A program made the position numbers and the translations under genes. Positions 9,891 to 21,419 of a stretch of 64,000 nucleotides of DNA are shown one piece after another; position 1 is the stretch's first letter; every line of letters begins with the position of its first letter. The DNA is from Aradus depressus (lineage: Eukaryota > Arthropoda > Insecta > Hemiptera > Aradidae), in assembly GCA_963662175.1 (NCBI GenBank), contig OY759216.1, forward strand, positions 42,487,087-42,551,086, in the 5' to 3' direction. The notes under the pieces are model-generated. The model did not search any database, had not been told where the DNA came from, and saw nothing but the letters and a program-made list of their open reading frames with translations.

Positions 9891-11195
9891 TCTATATAAT
9901 AAAAATGAATGGCTAATTTTGCTAAGCGCAAAACTCGAGAACGACTGGATCAATTCAGCTATTTTTTTTTCTTCAAATATTCGTAGAAGTCCGAGGAATG
10001 GTTCTTATGAAGAGTTCTTAGCTGTTAATTCTAGGGATGGCGATCTGAGATAGATTAATCGATGTTTTGGGGTAGAGAAGATCTATGTGAACAATGAATC
10101 GATCTCAGGCGCCCTAAAATCATTTACTTACCGTTTCGTTTTATTCAGTTTTTACATATCTATAAAAATGAATGGCTAAATTTTGCACGGGAGGGGGGGT
10201 TGTGGGGGTATGCCTACATATAAAAATAGTGATAGGTCTTTAATGGATGATCGGAATGTCATGGAATTTGACATTTAGTATGATTGAAGGCCAAATTGAA
10301 AAATACGCTACGTGATATCTCAAAATTTTGAACGGGAGGGGGGGTTTTGGGGGTAGGCCTACATACAAAGATAGTGATAGGTCTTTAACGGATGATCGGA
10401 ATGTCATGGAATTTGACATGTAGTATCCTTAAAGGCCAAATTGAAAAATACGCTACGTGACATCTCAAAATTCTGAACGGGAGGGGGGGGGGGTTGTGGG
10501 GGTAGGCCTACATATAAAGATAGAGATAGGTCTTTAACGGATGATCGGATTGTCATGGAATTTCACATGTAGTATTCTTAAAGCCCGAATTGAAAAATCG
10601 GGTGTGTGACATCTCAACATTTTGAAAGGGAGGGGGGCCTTAGCATAAAATAGTTGTAGCTTATTAACGAATGGTCGGATTGTCATGGAACTTCACATGT
10701 AGTATTCTTAAAAGACAAAAACAAAATGAGGATATGTGACGTCTCAAAATTGTCAACGGGAGGGGGGTATGTGGGGGCAAGCATATACCTAAATAGTAGT
10801 TTCAAAAGCAATATTTAAAAATTGGCTGTGACCCATTTGGACGGGAGGGGCGGGGGTGCATTAATGCTGAATGAATCTCACATGGAGCTTTCTTAAAGAT
10901 GGAATATAGCCCTAATTTTAATAGGGTGGGTTTCCTAAGCATGCATTACCTAGGAGGTCCACCGTTGCACGGTAAATAATAGCTCTCACCAGCGTTCTTA
11001 AGCAAAAAATACCGAGGGCACCCGTTATTGCAAGGCACATTACTAGCTGCGGTGCCCAACGTTCCTAACTACGTACTATCTGTGTTGCCCAGCGGTCCTA
11101 AGAACTTAATAGCTGGTTGCACGGAATTGCAAGGCGCATACTATCTAATAGCTTTATCCAATAGCTTTTGACAAAACGTCTGTCGGGTCAACTAG
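9891..11195 (+). mobile_element. Helitron-like non-autonomous element 1
   Basis: It starts TCTATATAATAAAAATG and continues with the 'aaaactcgagaacg' leader common at insect Helitron 5' ends, and it ends GTCGGGTCAACTAG (a CTRR-type end at 11192-11195). Inside are four or five imperfect repeats of about 150 bp, each with a G-run ('acgggagggggggttgtggg') and 'acggatgatcggaatgtcat'. No Rep/helicase coding is present. No terminal inverted repeats are seen, as expected for Helitrons. Confidence 0.65.
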
Positions 11196-11666
11196 TCTAT
11201 ATAATAAAAATGAATGCTAAATTTTGCTAAGCGCAAAACTCGAGAACGGCTGGACCAATTCAGCTAATTTTTTTTTTCAAATATTCGTTGAAGTCCGAGG
11301 AAGGTTCTTATGAAGAGAGTTCCTAGCGGTCAACTGGAGGGGGGGGGGGGGGGGCTAAGCACAAAAATTGCTCTAGCGCATTAACGGATGGACGGATTAT
11401 CATGAAATTTCACATGTAGTATTCTTAAAAGCCAAGTTAAAAAATAGACTATGTGGCGTCCATAAATTTTGATCGGTAGGGGGGGTTGTAAGGGGGGCCT
11501 ACATATAAAGATAGTGCTAAGTCATTAACGGATGATCGGATTGTCATGGAATTTCATATGTAGTATTTTTAAAGGCCAAATAAAAAAAAATAGGGTGTGT
11601 GACGTCACAAAATAGTGAACGTGAGGGGGGGTTGTGGGGGTAGGCCTAAATATAAAGATAGTGCTG

Positions 11667-11916
11667 TCTAATAGAAATAAAAGACGTTGTCTTCCCACTG
11701 TTTTATTTATACCAGAACCGGTTTTCGACGCAACAGCGTCATCATCAGTGGTTCATCCACCCACACAGCACAGCGGTTGGAAGATAACTGGCCAGTTATC
11801 TTCCAACCGCTGTGCTGTGTGGGTGGATGAACCACTGATGATGACGCTGTTGCGTCGAAAACCGGTTCTGGTATAAATAAAACAGTGGGAAGACAACGTC
11901 TTTTATTTCTATTAGA
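11667..11916. mobile_element. Perfect spacerless palindrome (125-bp arms) with hammerhead-like cores
   Basis: By eye the two 125-bp arms are exact reverse complements with no spacer; the centre falls between 11791 and 11792. Each arm carries CTGATGA, a GACGC/GCGTC hairpin with TGTT loop, then GAAA (plus strand 11835-11860; minus strand about 11723-11748). A diverged single arm of the same family is at 22293-22350. I read it as a head-to-head Penelope-like terminal repeat; an assembly fold-back artefact is possible. Confidence 0.75.
11835..11860 (+). ncRNA. Hammerhead ribozyme-like core
   Basis: CTGATGA (11835-11841), stem II GACGC-TGTT-GCGTC, GAAA (11857-11860), then ACCGG. All conserved single-stranded positions of the hammerhead core are present. 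Stem III would be short, and stem I is not obvious adjacent to the core. Cleavage activity is unproven. Confidence 0.45.
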
Positions 11917-12089
11917 AATCTAGTCCCACAACATCTTTCTATCACATATAGTGCTGTCATTAACGGATGAAAGGCCTAAATATATGTCATGGAATTTCAC
12001 ATATAGTATTTTTAAAGGCGAAATAGAAAAATACACTATGTAAAATCTCAAAAATTTGAACGGAGTTATTGGATTGAAATTTCATATGT

Positions 12090-12420
12090 AGTAGTAGTAA
12101 CTACGTACTAGCTGTGGTGCCCAGCGTTCCTATCCACGTTCTAGCTGTGGGGTCCGCCGTTGCAAGATACATACTGGCTGTGGTGTCCAGCGTTTCTAAC
12201 TACGTACTAGCTGTGGGGTCCGCCGTTGCAAAGCACATACTAGCTGTGGTCACAAGCGTTCTTAAGTACGCACTAGCTAGAACGTCCAGTGACGCAAAGT
12301 ATTCACTAGCTGTGGTTTCCGCCGTTGAATGGCGCGTACTAGCTATGGTGCCCAGGGGTCCTAAAAACTTACTAGCTGGGATGTCTGCCGTTGAAGGACT
12401 AATAAGCCTTATTCCGTATG
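12090..12420 (+). repeat. Tandem repeat of Helitron-terminus-like units
   Basis: About ten units of roughly 30 bp based on 'tactagctgtggtgcccagc', alternating with 'ggtccgccgttgcaaagcac'. The 103-codon open frame across it is a by-product of unit length. Confidence 0.7.
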
Positions 12421-12840
12421 AATAATTCAAAATTATAACATCATGGATTTACTGTTGAAAAATTGAATAGGATTCGAACGAGTGATATTAGGAGAAAAGT
12501 CAAAGTTCCCTGGGCAACGCCGGGTATTACTTCCTTACTATCCTATTACCATGCATTGGTTTAACGGAAATAAATTTATTATTATTATCTGTTTTCAATT
12601 GCCCCCAAGTTTTGTAGATTCGGGGTAATTGGAAACATTGTTGTTATTGCATTTCTGGTGTTTGTTGTTCAATAAAAACTGAATTACAACTACTTTCATT
12701 CCCCATGAGTGCTAAATATTTCTTCCCAAAAAGTTAATTTTCCCATTGGATGTCAGTTTGTGTTGGCAGGTTGGAAGATAGAACCGACCTTCTTAGACCC
12801 AGGCATCAACAAGAATTATAACATTTATACAATTTTTTTT

Positions 12841-13312
12841 CAACCTAACATTAGTTTATACCATAGAATAAAGTATAACATTAGTTTATATCATATAGAA
12901 TAAAGTATAACATTAGTTTATATTATATAGAATAAAGTATAACATTAGTTTATATCATATAGAATAAAGTATAACATTAGTTTATATCATATAGAATAAA
13001 GTATAACATTAGTTTATATCATATAGAATAAAGTATAACATTAGTTTATATCATATAGAATAAAGTATAACATTAGTTTATATCATATAGAATAAAGTAT
13101 AACATTAGTTTATATCATATAGAATAAAGTATAACATTAGTTTATATCATATAGAATAAAGTATAACATTAGTTTATATCATAGAATAAAGTATAACATT
13201 AGTTTATATCATATAGAATAAAGTATAACATTAGTTTATATCATATAGAATAAAGTATAACATTAGTTTATATCATATAGAATAAAGTATAACATTAGTT
13301 TATATCATAGAA
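12841..13312 (+). repeat. 32-bp tandem repeat
   Basis: About 14 nearly identical copies of 'cattagtttatatcatatag' followed by 'aataaagtataa'. A few copies lack 3 bp. It lies just upstream of the pogo-like start codon. Confidence 0.9.
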
Positions 13313-13554
13313 TCTTTCTCTTTCTTTGGGTTTTAGGTAATCTACGTTACCAAGTGAGAAATGCCTCGGTCTCGCCAAAGAACTACTGTGGGCCCAAGCT
13401 ACTTGATCGATGATCCGCAGAATGCTGTGAATGATGTCATCAACAGTAACAAGACGTATAGAGAAGCCGGGGAGCATTATGGGGTTCCTATTACTGTAAT
13501 ATATAGGACGAAAGGTAAGCATTGATAAAATGGGAGCAGGACGTCCAACAGAAC

Positions 13555-14607
13555 TAAGGTGACCATATTTTTTGGAACAGAATTCGGCACGCTCCAAAAT
13601 AATTACCCCCCTCCCCCCCCCCCCTCCCCGCCTCCCACAGGAGAAAAAAGGATTAAACCCAAAACATAAACACCAAAAACATTAATAAGATAAAGGCAAT
13701 TAAATTCTAATAATAAAAATAACATACACCTTATTATCATTAATGAGTCATAATGAACTTTTTAATTATTTAAATACACATAAAAATACAACACAAATTC
13801 TTGATATGTTGTTCAAGTATAAATAAAACTGGTTAAATAGTTACATACATTAGGCAAGAGGGCGCCGGTAGCTCAGTGGTATGCGTGCTTGACTTCTGAC
13901 CTCAAGGTCGTGGGTTCGTAGCCCGACCGAGGCCCTTAGTTTATTTTATCTGGGAGGTAAAATAAACTTAAGCACGCCGTCCTTCGGATGGGACGTTAAG
14001 CGATGGTCCCGAGCCTGTACGATGTCAGGTACTCGTTAAAGACCCCTACCCTAGATGAATAAAAATTTAGGGTAGGCAAAATTTAGGACACCCACAATAG
14101 AGTCGGGCTCATGTCCACCAGAGTGACGAAAGAGCGCTCTGGTAGTAGGCGATATGACCTCGTAGTTAAAGCCCGGGCATAAGTCATAAAACCTAACCTA
14201 ACCTAAATTAGGCGTTGTACTTTTCAGATGAATGAATTTTTTTTAGCAAGGTTTTGTTTGAAATTAACATTTTATAAAAGAATACGATATAGTTTGCGAA
14301 TACACACGACGCTCATAGAGCATAGACGGCACCCGTGGGCCAAACAGGTGTAAACATTAGTTCGGGATTGAGCCCAATCTTATTATTATTATTATTTCAC
14401 AATCGTATCTCTCGTAATGTTGATTATTTGCCCCATGGTATCCCATAATGCAACTCGCTTGGATTATGCTGAGAGGTTGGTTCGATAGTTGAAATTTTTT
14501 GTTGAAATGACAATCCCATACCTAAATTCGGGACAAACGGCCGTCCCAAATGACGCTCTAAAAATTTCGGGACCCAACCTCAAAAATCGGGACGGATGGT
14601 CACCTTA
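13555..14607. mobile_element. hAT-type MITE inserted in the pogo transposase
   Basis: Terminal inverted repeats TAAGGTGACCAT ... ATGGTCACCTTA. Flanking 8-bp duplication AACAGAAC (13547-13554) / AACAGAGC (14608-14615), one mismatch. Removing the element and one duplicate restores the frame reading GRPTELSQDIES, which independently confirms the borders. It carries a SINE1 at 13856-14206. Confidence 0.9.
13856..14206 (+). mobile_element. SINE1, full copy (tRNA-derived)
   Basis: The head has pol III A-box-like TAGCTCAGTGG and B-box-like GGTTCGTAGCC. The body reads 'ccttcggatgggacgttaag' and 'gacctcgtagttaaagcccg', and the tail is 'aacctaacct'. It is flanked by the 7-bp duplication ATTAGGC (13849-13855, 14207-14213). 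Head similarity is to a tRNA gene, but the acceptor stem does not pair, so it is a SINE and not a tRNA gene. Confidence 0.85.
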
Positions 14608-15360
14608 AACAGAGCTGTCACAAGACATTGAAAGTGATATAGCAAAGTGCCTCATTGCTAGGGCTCGGGTGGGTTTCCCATGTGACAAAAAAGAGTTGAA
14701 GCATCTTATAAAATAATTTGCTGTCACCAATAACCTGGCAACTAGGTTTCGAGATGGTGCACCCGGAGAAGACTGGTACCAAGGGTTTATGCGTCGGCAT
14801 AATACTTTGTCCCGAATAGATTCATTGTTTGATTTTGTTGATAAAGTGAAAAAAGTTTATGATGAATGTTCTATTCACGAAGAGCATGGCTGTCTAGTCT
14901 TTAATGCTGATGAGACTGGCTTCGCCCATGATCCTTCCAATGGATATGCAAGAAGAAGTAACATATCTGGAGCCATCGAACACGGGACTTTTCTCCCAAA
15001 CACCTTTGTATTAGTAGACATTGTAGGTGGCTCACGAAATAAAAGCCATTTCACCTATGTCTGTGTCATAGATTCTGTTGATGATGACATTCAAGTCACT
15101 GGATTGAAGAGTTTCAACAGAGCAAGCACTAAATTCTTAATGGTGGACAACGACAAATTCAGTATTCCAAAGGACCACATTAAAGCTCTTCTCCCTTCGC
15201 CGTCAATACAACAAGAAGCCAGGAAAACAGTTTACACTTTCTCAGGGAATGTTAATGTAAGAGAAAAATGTTTTTTTTTACACTATAAATGTTTACATTA
15301 TTATTTACTTTTTAATTTTATTTTTACTGTCTTGTTCTTTAAAAATGTGTATATGTTGAA

Positions 15361-15987
15361 CAGTGCCGGATTAAGTGAATAGGAGGCCCTAGGCCCTTAA
15401 AATTTTTGGGGCCCTCCCTTTTTTTACAAACTGCAATAAAATGTTTATTTATGCATTTAACAATGGATTTATATTATTTCTAAGGTATAAACATGAAATA
15501 AACTTTATTTTTTGTTAAAGTATATATTCTTTTCAGAACTAAAATTAAAAAAACATGTTATAAACAATATCAATTTATAATATTAACGTTGATATAAGAT
15601 TTGTCTTAAAACACAACTCGATTCCGCACTATTCAAATCAACATTCTTGTTTCGATCATGAAACAAGAAAAGGTTGTGTTCTTGAGCGCGCAATTTGAAA
15701 GTAGAAACTTGAGATGAATAAATAATTGGAATCATAAATTGATTCAAAAAATTATTTGCCGTAAATACAATGGTAGATATGATGAATGTATAGATATAAA
15801 AAAATGATCAAACATACATTTGATTCATTGGTAAATGTTTAATGAATAAAAAAAAATTATAATTTTGAATTTTTCGGAATAAACTTTTTTTTTTTTTTTA
15901 AATCCATTATCTATTTTTACGGGGGCCCTTCATCGACGGGGGCCCCAGGCCATGGCCTAGTCCGGCCTATTGGGTAATCCAGCACTG
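15361..15987. mobile_element. hAT-type MITE
   Basis: Ends CAGTGCCGGATTA ... TAATCCAGCACTG are imperfect inverted repeats. An exact 8-bp duplication ATGTTGAA flanks it (15353-15360, 15988-15995). Subterminal G/C-runs ('gggggccc') are also inverted. No coding is seen. Confidence 0.9.
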
Positions 15988-17036
15988 ATGTTGAATGACA
16001 AACAATAAATTCGTTTCTTGAGTTCCTAAAACTGTTAAATTTATTTTGTTAACTTTTATCCCTAAATCTAAGTTGAAATTATTTATAAAAAAGGATAAAG
16101 GATAATTGAAAACTGTGGATTGGGGTAATTGGAAACATTGCCCGAGAACGCCAAGGAGAAGATAGAATTACCAGGTGGCTACCTACCAGCTGTGATAGGC
16201 ACTTATCACTTTTCTCATATCACACCTAGGTGATGAGTACTCTGTTTCCCTTTACACCCGAACTCAGGGGTAATTGGAAACACACAGTGAATTTAAGGGG
16301 TAATTGGAAACACTCATTCATGATCCTGGAAACTGCTACTGAGACGTTTAAGAGGTGAATTCTTGTTGAAACACCACTGACTGAAATATAGAGTTGCAAA
16401 TGCCTTGCTAAAATATGTATGATAACACGATTACTGATATTTTGAGAGCACGTGTTCAAAAATGTGAAAAACTGTTTCCAATTACCTCACTTGACCCTAC
16501 TATATGTATAAGAAAGTATATATATGTACATATATATACTATAGGTACGAGAAAGTAAACAATAATTTAAAATAAATATACAATTAGATAAATGAATAGA
16601 TAAATAGTGTATTGTGTTGTTTTTAGCTTTCGGACAGAAAAAAAAAAAAAAAACTTTCGAGGTCATGAGTTTCATGTTGGACAAGCTCGGACTGTCGGGG
16701 GAAGAGAATGCGGTGTTGCCATCTATCAAGATATGGCAACCCTGCCCCCACCCTCTCAATCCCATCAATGTTTTGTGTTGTGCTAACGAAAGTTAGGCTA
16801 GGCTCACACTGGAACCGACTACATGCGACTTTTGGTCGTGCGTAATTGGCCGGAGTTGCACGAACGATCCCGACCTTAGAAAGTGAAGCTAGGCACTCAC
16901 ATTGGAAACGACTCAGTTGTGCGACTTCGTACGTACAGTTCCGACTTACGACTCGATCCCAACTTGTTTGGATTTCGTGCGTTTAGTTGTACGACCTCAC
17001 GTCATTGTGGACAGCTTGCCTTATAAAAACAATATT

Positions 17037-18022
17037 ATGGATACCAAAAAACTTATTAGTTTAATTCATGAGAGAGAGTGCTTATGGAACCAAAAAAGTG
17101 AATACTACCATTCAAGAGATGCACAAAGGAACGAGGTAGCAAAAGAATTGAAAGGATCAGGTGCGTATTACAAATTTTACAGTACAGACAATTTTATTAT
17201 TATTGATAATTATACATTCCTAATTATGTAGGAAGCCTATTAGCCATTACTATAATGGTGTTATCTAGTTATTTACGACATCCATGGCCTCGGGAAGGAG
17301 TTCTGTCTACGAAATAAAACTCACTCCCGGACGGGATTCGACAACAAACCTGAAACAATAGAATTTTTCATTTTGTTGCAGCTGAAGATTTGAAGAAAAA
17401 ATGGAGAGGTCTGAGGGATATCTTCAGAAGAGAGTTCAAGAAATGCACGACAACTAGATCTGGTGACCCGGCAAATGATTACACCCCCAAATGGCCGTAC
17501 TACAAATCAATGTTCTTCCTAAAAGATACGATGACTCCAAGAGGCTTGAAAGGTAGCGTTCCTGATGAAATGGAATTGAATGACTCAAACATTAATTCAA
17601 ACAACGACGTTGATTCAGATTGCGAATCTGATCATGATTTCGCAATCTGAATCAACAGAACAATTCAACAAGAAAGTTATACACCAACACTGCAAACCCC
17701 GTTGCAATCAACAAGTACGCGTGCTTTTAATTCACCACCAAAGAAGAAAACCAAGCGGCAGAGAGGTACATATGACTATGACGATGCACTTCTGAAAATC
17801 GAAGAACAAAAACTTGCACATTTCAAGAGCACTGTGCAGGATAGCGAAATGCAGTTTTTAATTAGCCTACACCCCTTTCTGAAAATGGTTTCCCCTTCTC
17901 GTCAGCTGGCAGTACGAACGAATTTGATGCAAGTTTTGAACGCTGAAATTTCCCCGCAATGTTCATCTGGTCCGAGCCCAACTTTCCAGTCATCGAATGA
18001 ATCATGGCCAAGTCGTCCGTAG
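17037..18022 (+). pseudogene. MADF-BESS gene inside the TIR element, with in-frame stop
   Basis: Exon 1 is 17037-17160 (phase 1, donor GTGCGT); exon 2 starts at 17382 after TTGTTGCAG. Together they read a complete MADF domain: MDTKKLISLIHERECLW, the split Gly/Ala codon, then EDLKKKWRGLRDIFRREF and WPYYKSMFFL. A TGA at 17648-17650 interrupts the frame, which then continues open to 18022 through a basic patch (KKKTKRQRG) and a BESS motif (SEMQFLISLHPFLKMVSP). The stop could be CGA to TGA decay. With the stop the product would be a 130-residue MADF-only protein; without it, 254 residues. MADF domains bind DNA, and Harbinger elements are known to carry a Myb/SANT/MADF-type partner that brings transposase to the element ends, so that role is likely here. 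The intron is largely a SINE2 copy. Confidence 0.75.
17228..17360 (-). mobile_element. SINE2 fragment in the intron
   Basis: Reverse-strand match to the element at 33398-33600 ('ccattactataatggtg', 'gacatccatggcc', 'acgaaataaaactcactccc'). Confidence 0.75.
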
Positions 18023-18117
18023 TCGGTTCCTGTGTGAGCCTAGCCTAAGAGTGAACGATATTATCGTTGTTAGGGATGAAGGGTACTGTTGAAATAGAAC
18101 CAGAATGTTAGTTATAG

Positions 18118-18326
18118 TGATGCCCGGGCTTTAATTACGAGGTCATATCGCCTACTACCAGAGGGCTTTTTTGTTGTTCTGATAATTATGACCCCGACTC
18201 TATTATGGGAGTCCTAAATTTTGTCTATCCTAAATTTTTATTCACCTAGGTTTTTTCGAGGCCTCGGCTGGGTTTCGAACCCGCGATCTTCTCAGTAGGT
18301 TAATCTCTGTGCTACCGCCGCCCTCG
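18118..18326 (-). mobile_element. SINE1, internally deleted copy
   Basis: Read on the minus strand: a head with GGGTTTCGAACCC reversed at about 18270, and a body ending 'tgcccgggctttaa' at 18122. The middle is shortened. Confidence 0.8.
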
Positions 18327-20480
18327 AGAATTAGTTCTACTTGAGAACAGCCAAACATATCTTTTATTGAAACAAGCTAACAATAAGATGAAACAAAAGC
18401 ATCCTATCTTCAGAGGAAAGTGCAGTCAATTTTTTGATATCATTCTTTCTGAATTCGTGCGAAAATCCGAGGTCAAGTTATCAACGGATTTTCACGTTTC
18501 AAGGTCCCCTGAGCGCAGAGAGGGGTTCTTTGTAACAGTAGGTGCATTACTTAATTTATGGATGACCTCTAAATAGGGGATACCATTTCGGGGAACCATA
18601 GATAGTGGATCGGTTGATACAGGAACGGACCGAACGTTCAACTGGATGAGCTAACTCGGTGAGTTATAGAACTTGCCCATGGTTGCTATGGCAACTGACA
18701 TCCCCTCCACAACCTTACTCCCCTCCCTGACTCTCGGTCCGAGACAGCTGATCTCTTTGTCCAGTAGACATGTCATTGTCAGACTCAGCTTGTCTCCAAG
18801 ACGATCCAAGTAAGTAGGTAGTCTCATAGATGTACCAATTCCTAGACGAGGCCAATTTCATCTGTCAGTTCCTATGTTCTTATACGATCTGAGGTAGTGC
18901 GCTTTCAGGATAAAGAAAGGCTTGGAGTTTAATAAAGAATATGGCATACATTGATTTTAATTTTTTTTTACAGTAAAGAATAATGTAAAAAATAAATAAA
19001 TAATCATTTCAAATAAAAATATCAGTTATTGATAAGCCTAACCCAGCAGATTTTTATTCAACTAGTATTGTACGTAGCAAAGTATGTAAGTAAGATCAAT
19101 AAACATAGCTCGAAAACCTCGCACATGACGATTTTTTTTCTATTTTCTTTTATCCAAAAATAGTCAGCCATGCTTATATATATTTTTTGTTTCCACTTAT
19201 AAATTTTCCGTGAATTACTCTCAATAAATTGGAATGAATATAAATATTTGAAATTAGCTTAACGTTTTTAAGGGAAATTTTATTTGCAAGCACTGTACAA
19301 TGCAAAGAGAAGCTACTTGACTTGATTGTTTAAAAAAAAAAATATATATTAATATTTTTTCTGAAATATTAGAAACAATTTCAACTTTAATTAATATTTT
19401 ACGGGATGTATTTATTATAGATTTGCTAGGAACTAGCCAGTGAATATCTGTCCAGTGTTGCCAGCCCCGCGATAGTAAAATACCAAGTTTTATAACACTT
19501 TTAGAACACAATTGTTGTATAAAAATTAAATAAATTAAACTTATTAAGTTAAGTTATCCGATAAAGATCAGAACCGTTAATCTGAAATAAAAACTATCCA
19601 TAGACAACAATTGCCCCATTTTCTTTAATTTAACATTTAAATCAAATAATATTTATTTTCATTAACATTTTTGTATTTAATATAGATAATAATTTTTTTA
19701 TGTAAATAGTCTTTCGTTTAAATCAAACTAGTCAGTATTTATTTAAATCCGAATTTCTAGTAACTCATTATTTAGGTTTCTGAACGTTTCAGTCATTTTA
19801 ACTATTTTTATTCTTTGGCGTTGCAAATTTTAACATGAATTAATAATTTTTACTGTGCTGACTGCTATTACACTATTAACCAGACGAGTTATTGTTGATA
19901 TAGTGACCATTTAGAAGAAATATACATGGATTATATATTTATATACATATATACAGAAAATTAGAATAGGACTATATTCGTAAACCGGGCGGTTATTGTA
20001 TTTTATATAATTAAACAGATTGAAAATAAAGATTTAAAAATAAAATGTACTTATATTTTATTCAATATTTTTTTGGCAACTAAGAATGATTAGTCCTTTA
20101 GGATCGAAAATAAATCAAGTGTTCATTCGATGTTCATTTAAAATGCTTTTTCGATATTGGTTCAAAATGTTAAACTAAAAGTAGTGATGAGCTCGAAGAA
20201 ATTAGTTGTTTTTTAAATTTATTATCTTCATATTCAGTATTATTTAGTATTTTATATTCTCAGACAGATTGTTGATAAATATTTAAGATGCAAAGGGGAA
20301 ATGTATATACTGGGGTGTCTCAAATAAATGAGGCGGCCACATTTCTCCATAACGGTGACTTTTTTTTTTTTTTACATATACTCAGTTCTCCAGAGGATTC
20401 CTAAAAATTTAATCTACACTGCCAGAAAATAAAAAGAAAGCTATGTCGCAAATAATGTTTTTGGATATGAAACACGATTT
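18327..20480. other. No gene recognised
   Basis: AT-rich sequence with only short open frames. 18580-18900 is somewhat GC-richer but shows no recognisable motif. I see no repeat family shared with the rest of the window. Confidence 0.4.
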
Positions 20481-20960
20481 TTATATAATTTTTATTCTTT
20501 TTGAACAATGAAAAAAGAAAAATTCGTTTCCAAATAGAGGATTTCCTCTCAACATAAACAATTTTAGTTGAAGTTTAAATTTTCTTATTTTTTCTAACGT
20601 CTTCAAGAAGTTGGGAAGGATGTTAACAATTCTTTGAGTTAAACTTTTTTCAAAAAGAGAGGAGCAATGTTTAATTTTTCGAAAAACTTTCTTACTGGTA
20701 TCGTAATCATGACTAGTATTGTTAAGAGGGAAAATATTTTTATTTTTCCTAATAACCATTAATGTTTCAAATATAAACAGCGCAGGCAAAGGCTGAATTT
20801 TAAATTGTTTAAATATATCTACAGGTTGTTCTTTGATTAATAATATTCTTTATTATTCTTAGTGCTTTCTTTTAAAGTCTAAAAAAAAGTCCCCCAATGT
20901 ATTAAACCATAATTGTTAATATTTCCTCTGGTACAATATTTTTAATTAGCATTCCTGTCA
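20481..20960 (-). pseudogene. Non-LTR reverse transcriptase C-terminal remnant
   Basis: On the minus strand a broken upstream piece (GLIHWG-like) leads into a 102-codon frame with LPALFIFETLMVIRKNK, a degenerate HDYDTS box and a final GNPLFGNEFF. This series matches the conserved end of jockey/CR1-type ORF2 proteins (I-x-LPSLYIYE ... H-x-Y-x-T ... YSVxEF). Stops upstream show decay. Confidence 0.6.
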
Positions 20961-21419
20961 TGTCTCCTTTCTCTATTTTTGTTTGATCAATCTTCATATT
21001 AAAAAAAAAAAATCGAATCTCCTCGTCCATCACATATACTCAATTGTATTTTAATTGAGAGAATAGGATACAAAATTATTAAAAATAAAATAGAAAATAT
21101 TAAAAATTAATAGCTATAAAGGAAGTAAAGAAATAATAAAATAAGGGCATATACATTTATATTTTTTTCATTTTTCTTCTTTTATATGTATTAATTTTTA
21201 TATATATTATAAACGATACTTAAAGATTATCTTAGCAAGCCTCCCACAAGACCTGAGAAAAGAGTCGTCTGGTCCCCCAAACAGGTTTTTGACATTTTAT
21301 TATAAATTAACTTGAATAGCTACAAACATCAAATATATTGCATAAACTACCATATTTCTTAAAGATAAAAAAAAACTTTTGTCAATGAATCACCGGCTAT
21401 GAACTTCACCAGCAAATTA

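Larger units (their letters stand above)
11196..12527 (+). mobile_element. Helitron-like non-autonomous element 2, abutting element 1
   Basis: A new TCTATATAATAAAAATG start follows immediately after the CTAG end of element 1. The same leader and G-run repeats follow. The 3' part (12090-12420) is a tandem array of 'actagctgtggtgcccagcg'-like units resembling Helitron termini, and the probable end is at 'gggcaacgccgggtattac'. No clear CTRR terminus is seen at the right end. It is interrupted by the palindrome at 11667-11916. Confidence 0.6.
13361..15270 (+). pseudogene. Pogo/Tigger-like transposase pseudogene
   Basis: ATG at 13361 starts a psq-type helix-turn-helix (MPRSRQRTT ... YREAGEHYGVP). 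One extra base near 13522 shifts the frame, and the MITE 13555-14607 splits the next part. After the MITE comes a CENP-B-type helix-turn-helix (IAKCLIARARVGFPCDKKEL), an in-frame TAA (LIK*FAV), then GEDWYQGFMRRH and the first catalytic box VFNADETGFAHD. The rest of the DDE core is deleted: the frame jumps to a C-terminal tail (TFVLVDIVGG ... TGLKSFNRAS) ending LLPSPSI near 15215. Four independent lesions make this a dead copy. Confidence 0.8.
12590..16500 (+). mobile_element. Pogo-like DNA transposon, decayed and interrupted
   Basis: The phrase 'ggggtaattggaaaca' recurs near 12624, 16125, 16265 and 16298 and in inverse form near 16475, behaving like terminal/subterminal repeats around the transposase remnant. 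Exact ends are uncertain. The element holds a 32-bp minisatellite and two hAT-type MITEs. Confidence 0.6.
16796..18045 (+). mobile_element. Harbinger-like TIR element carrying a MADF-BESS gene
   Basis: Inverted ends GGCTAGGCTCACAC (16796) and GTGTGAGCCTAGCC (to 18045) extend to about 27 bp with one mismatch. They are flanked by TTA and TAA, the 3-bp type used by Harbinger elements. A second diverged copy of the left end lies at about 16889-16930. The only gene is a MADF-BESS protein; the DDE transposase is absent, so it would depend on a source in trans. Confidence 0.75.

Noticed and set aside
9338..9916. 192-codon plus-strand frame
   Set aside because: Antisense to the N-terminal part of the hAT-like gene, whose minus-strand frame is much longer and has family motifs.
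12114..12425. 103-codon frame with repeated LAV motifs
   Set aside because: Explained by the tandem Helitron-terminus units; no conserved protein feature.
13361..13520. Intron starting at the GTAAGC after the pogo helix-turn-helix
   Set aside because: Deleting one base near 13522 gives a direct, family-like continuation (KGKLDKMGAGRP), so a frameshift explains the break better than an intron.
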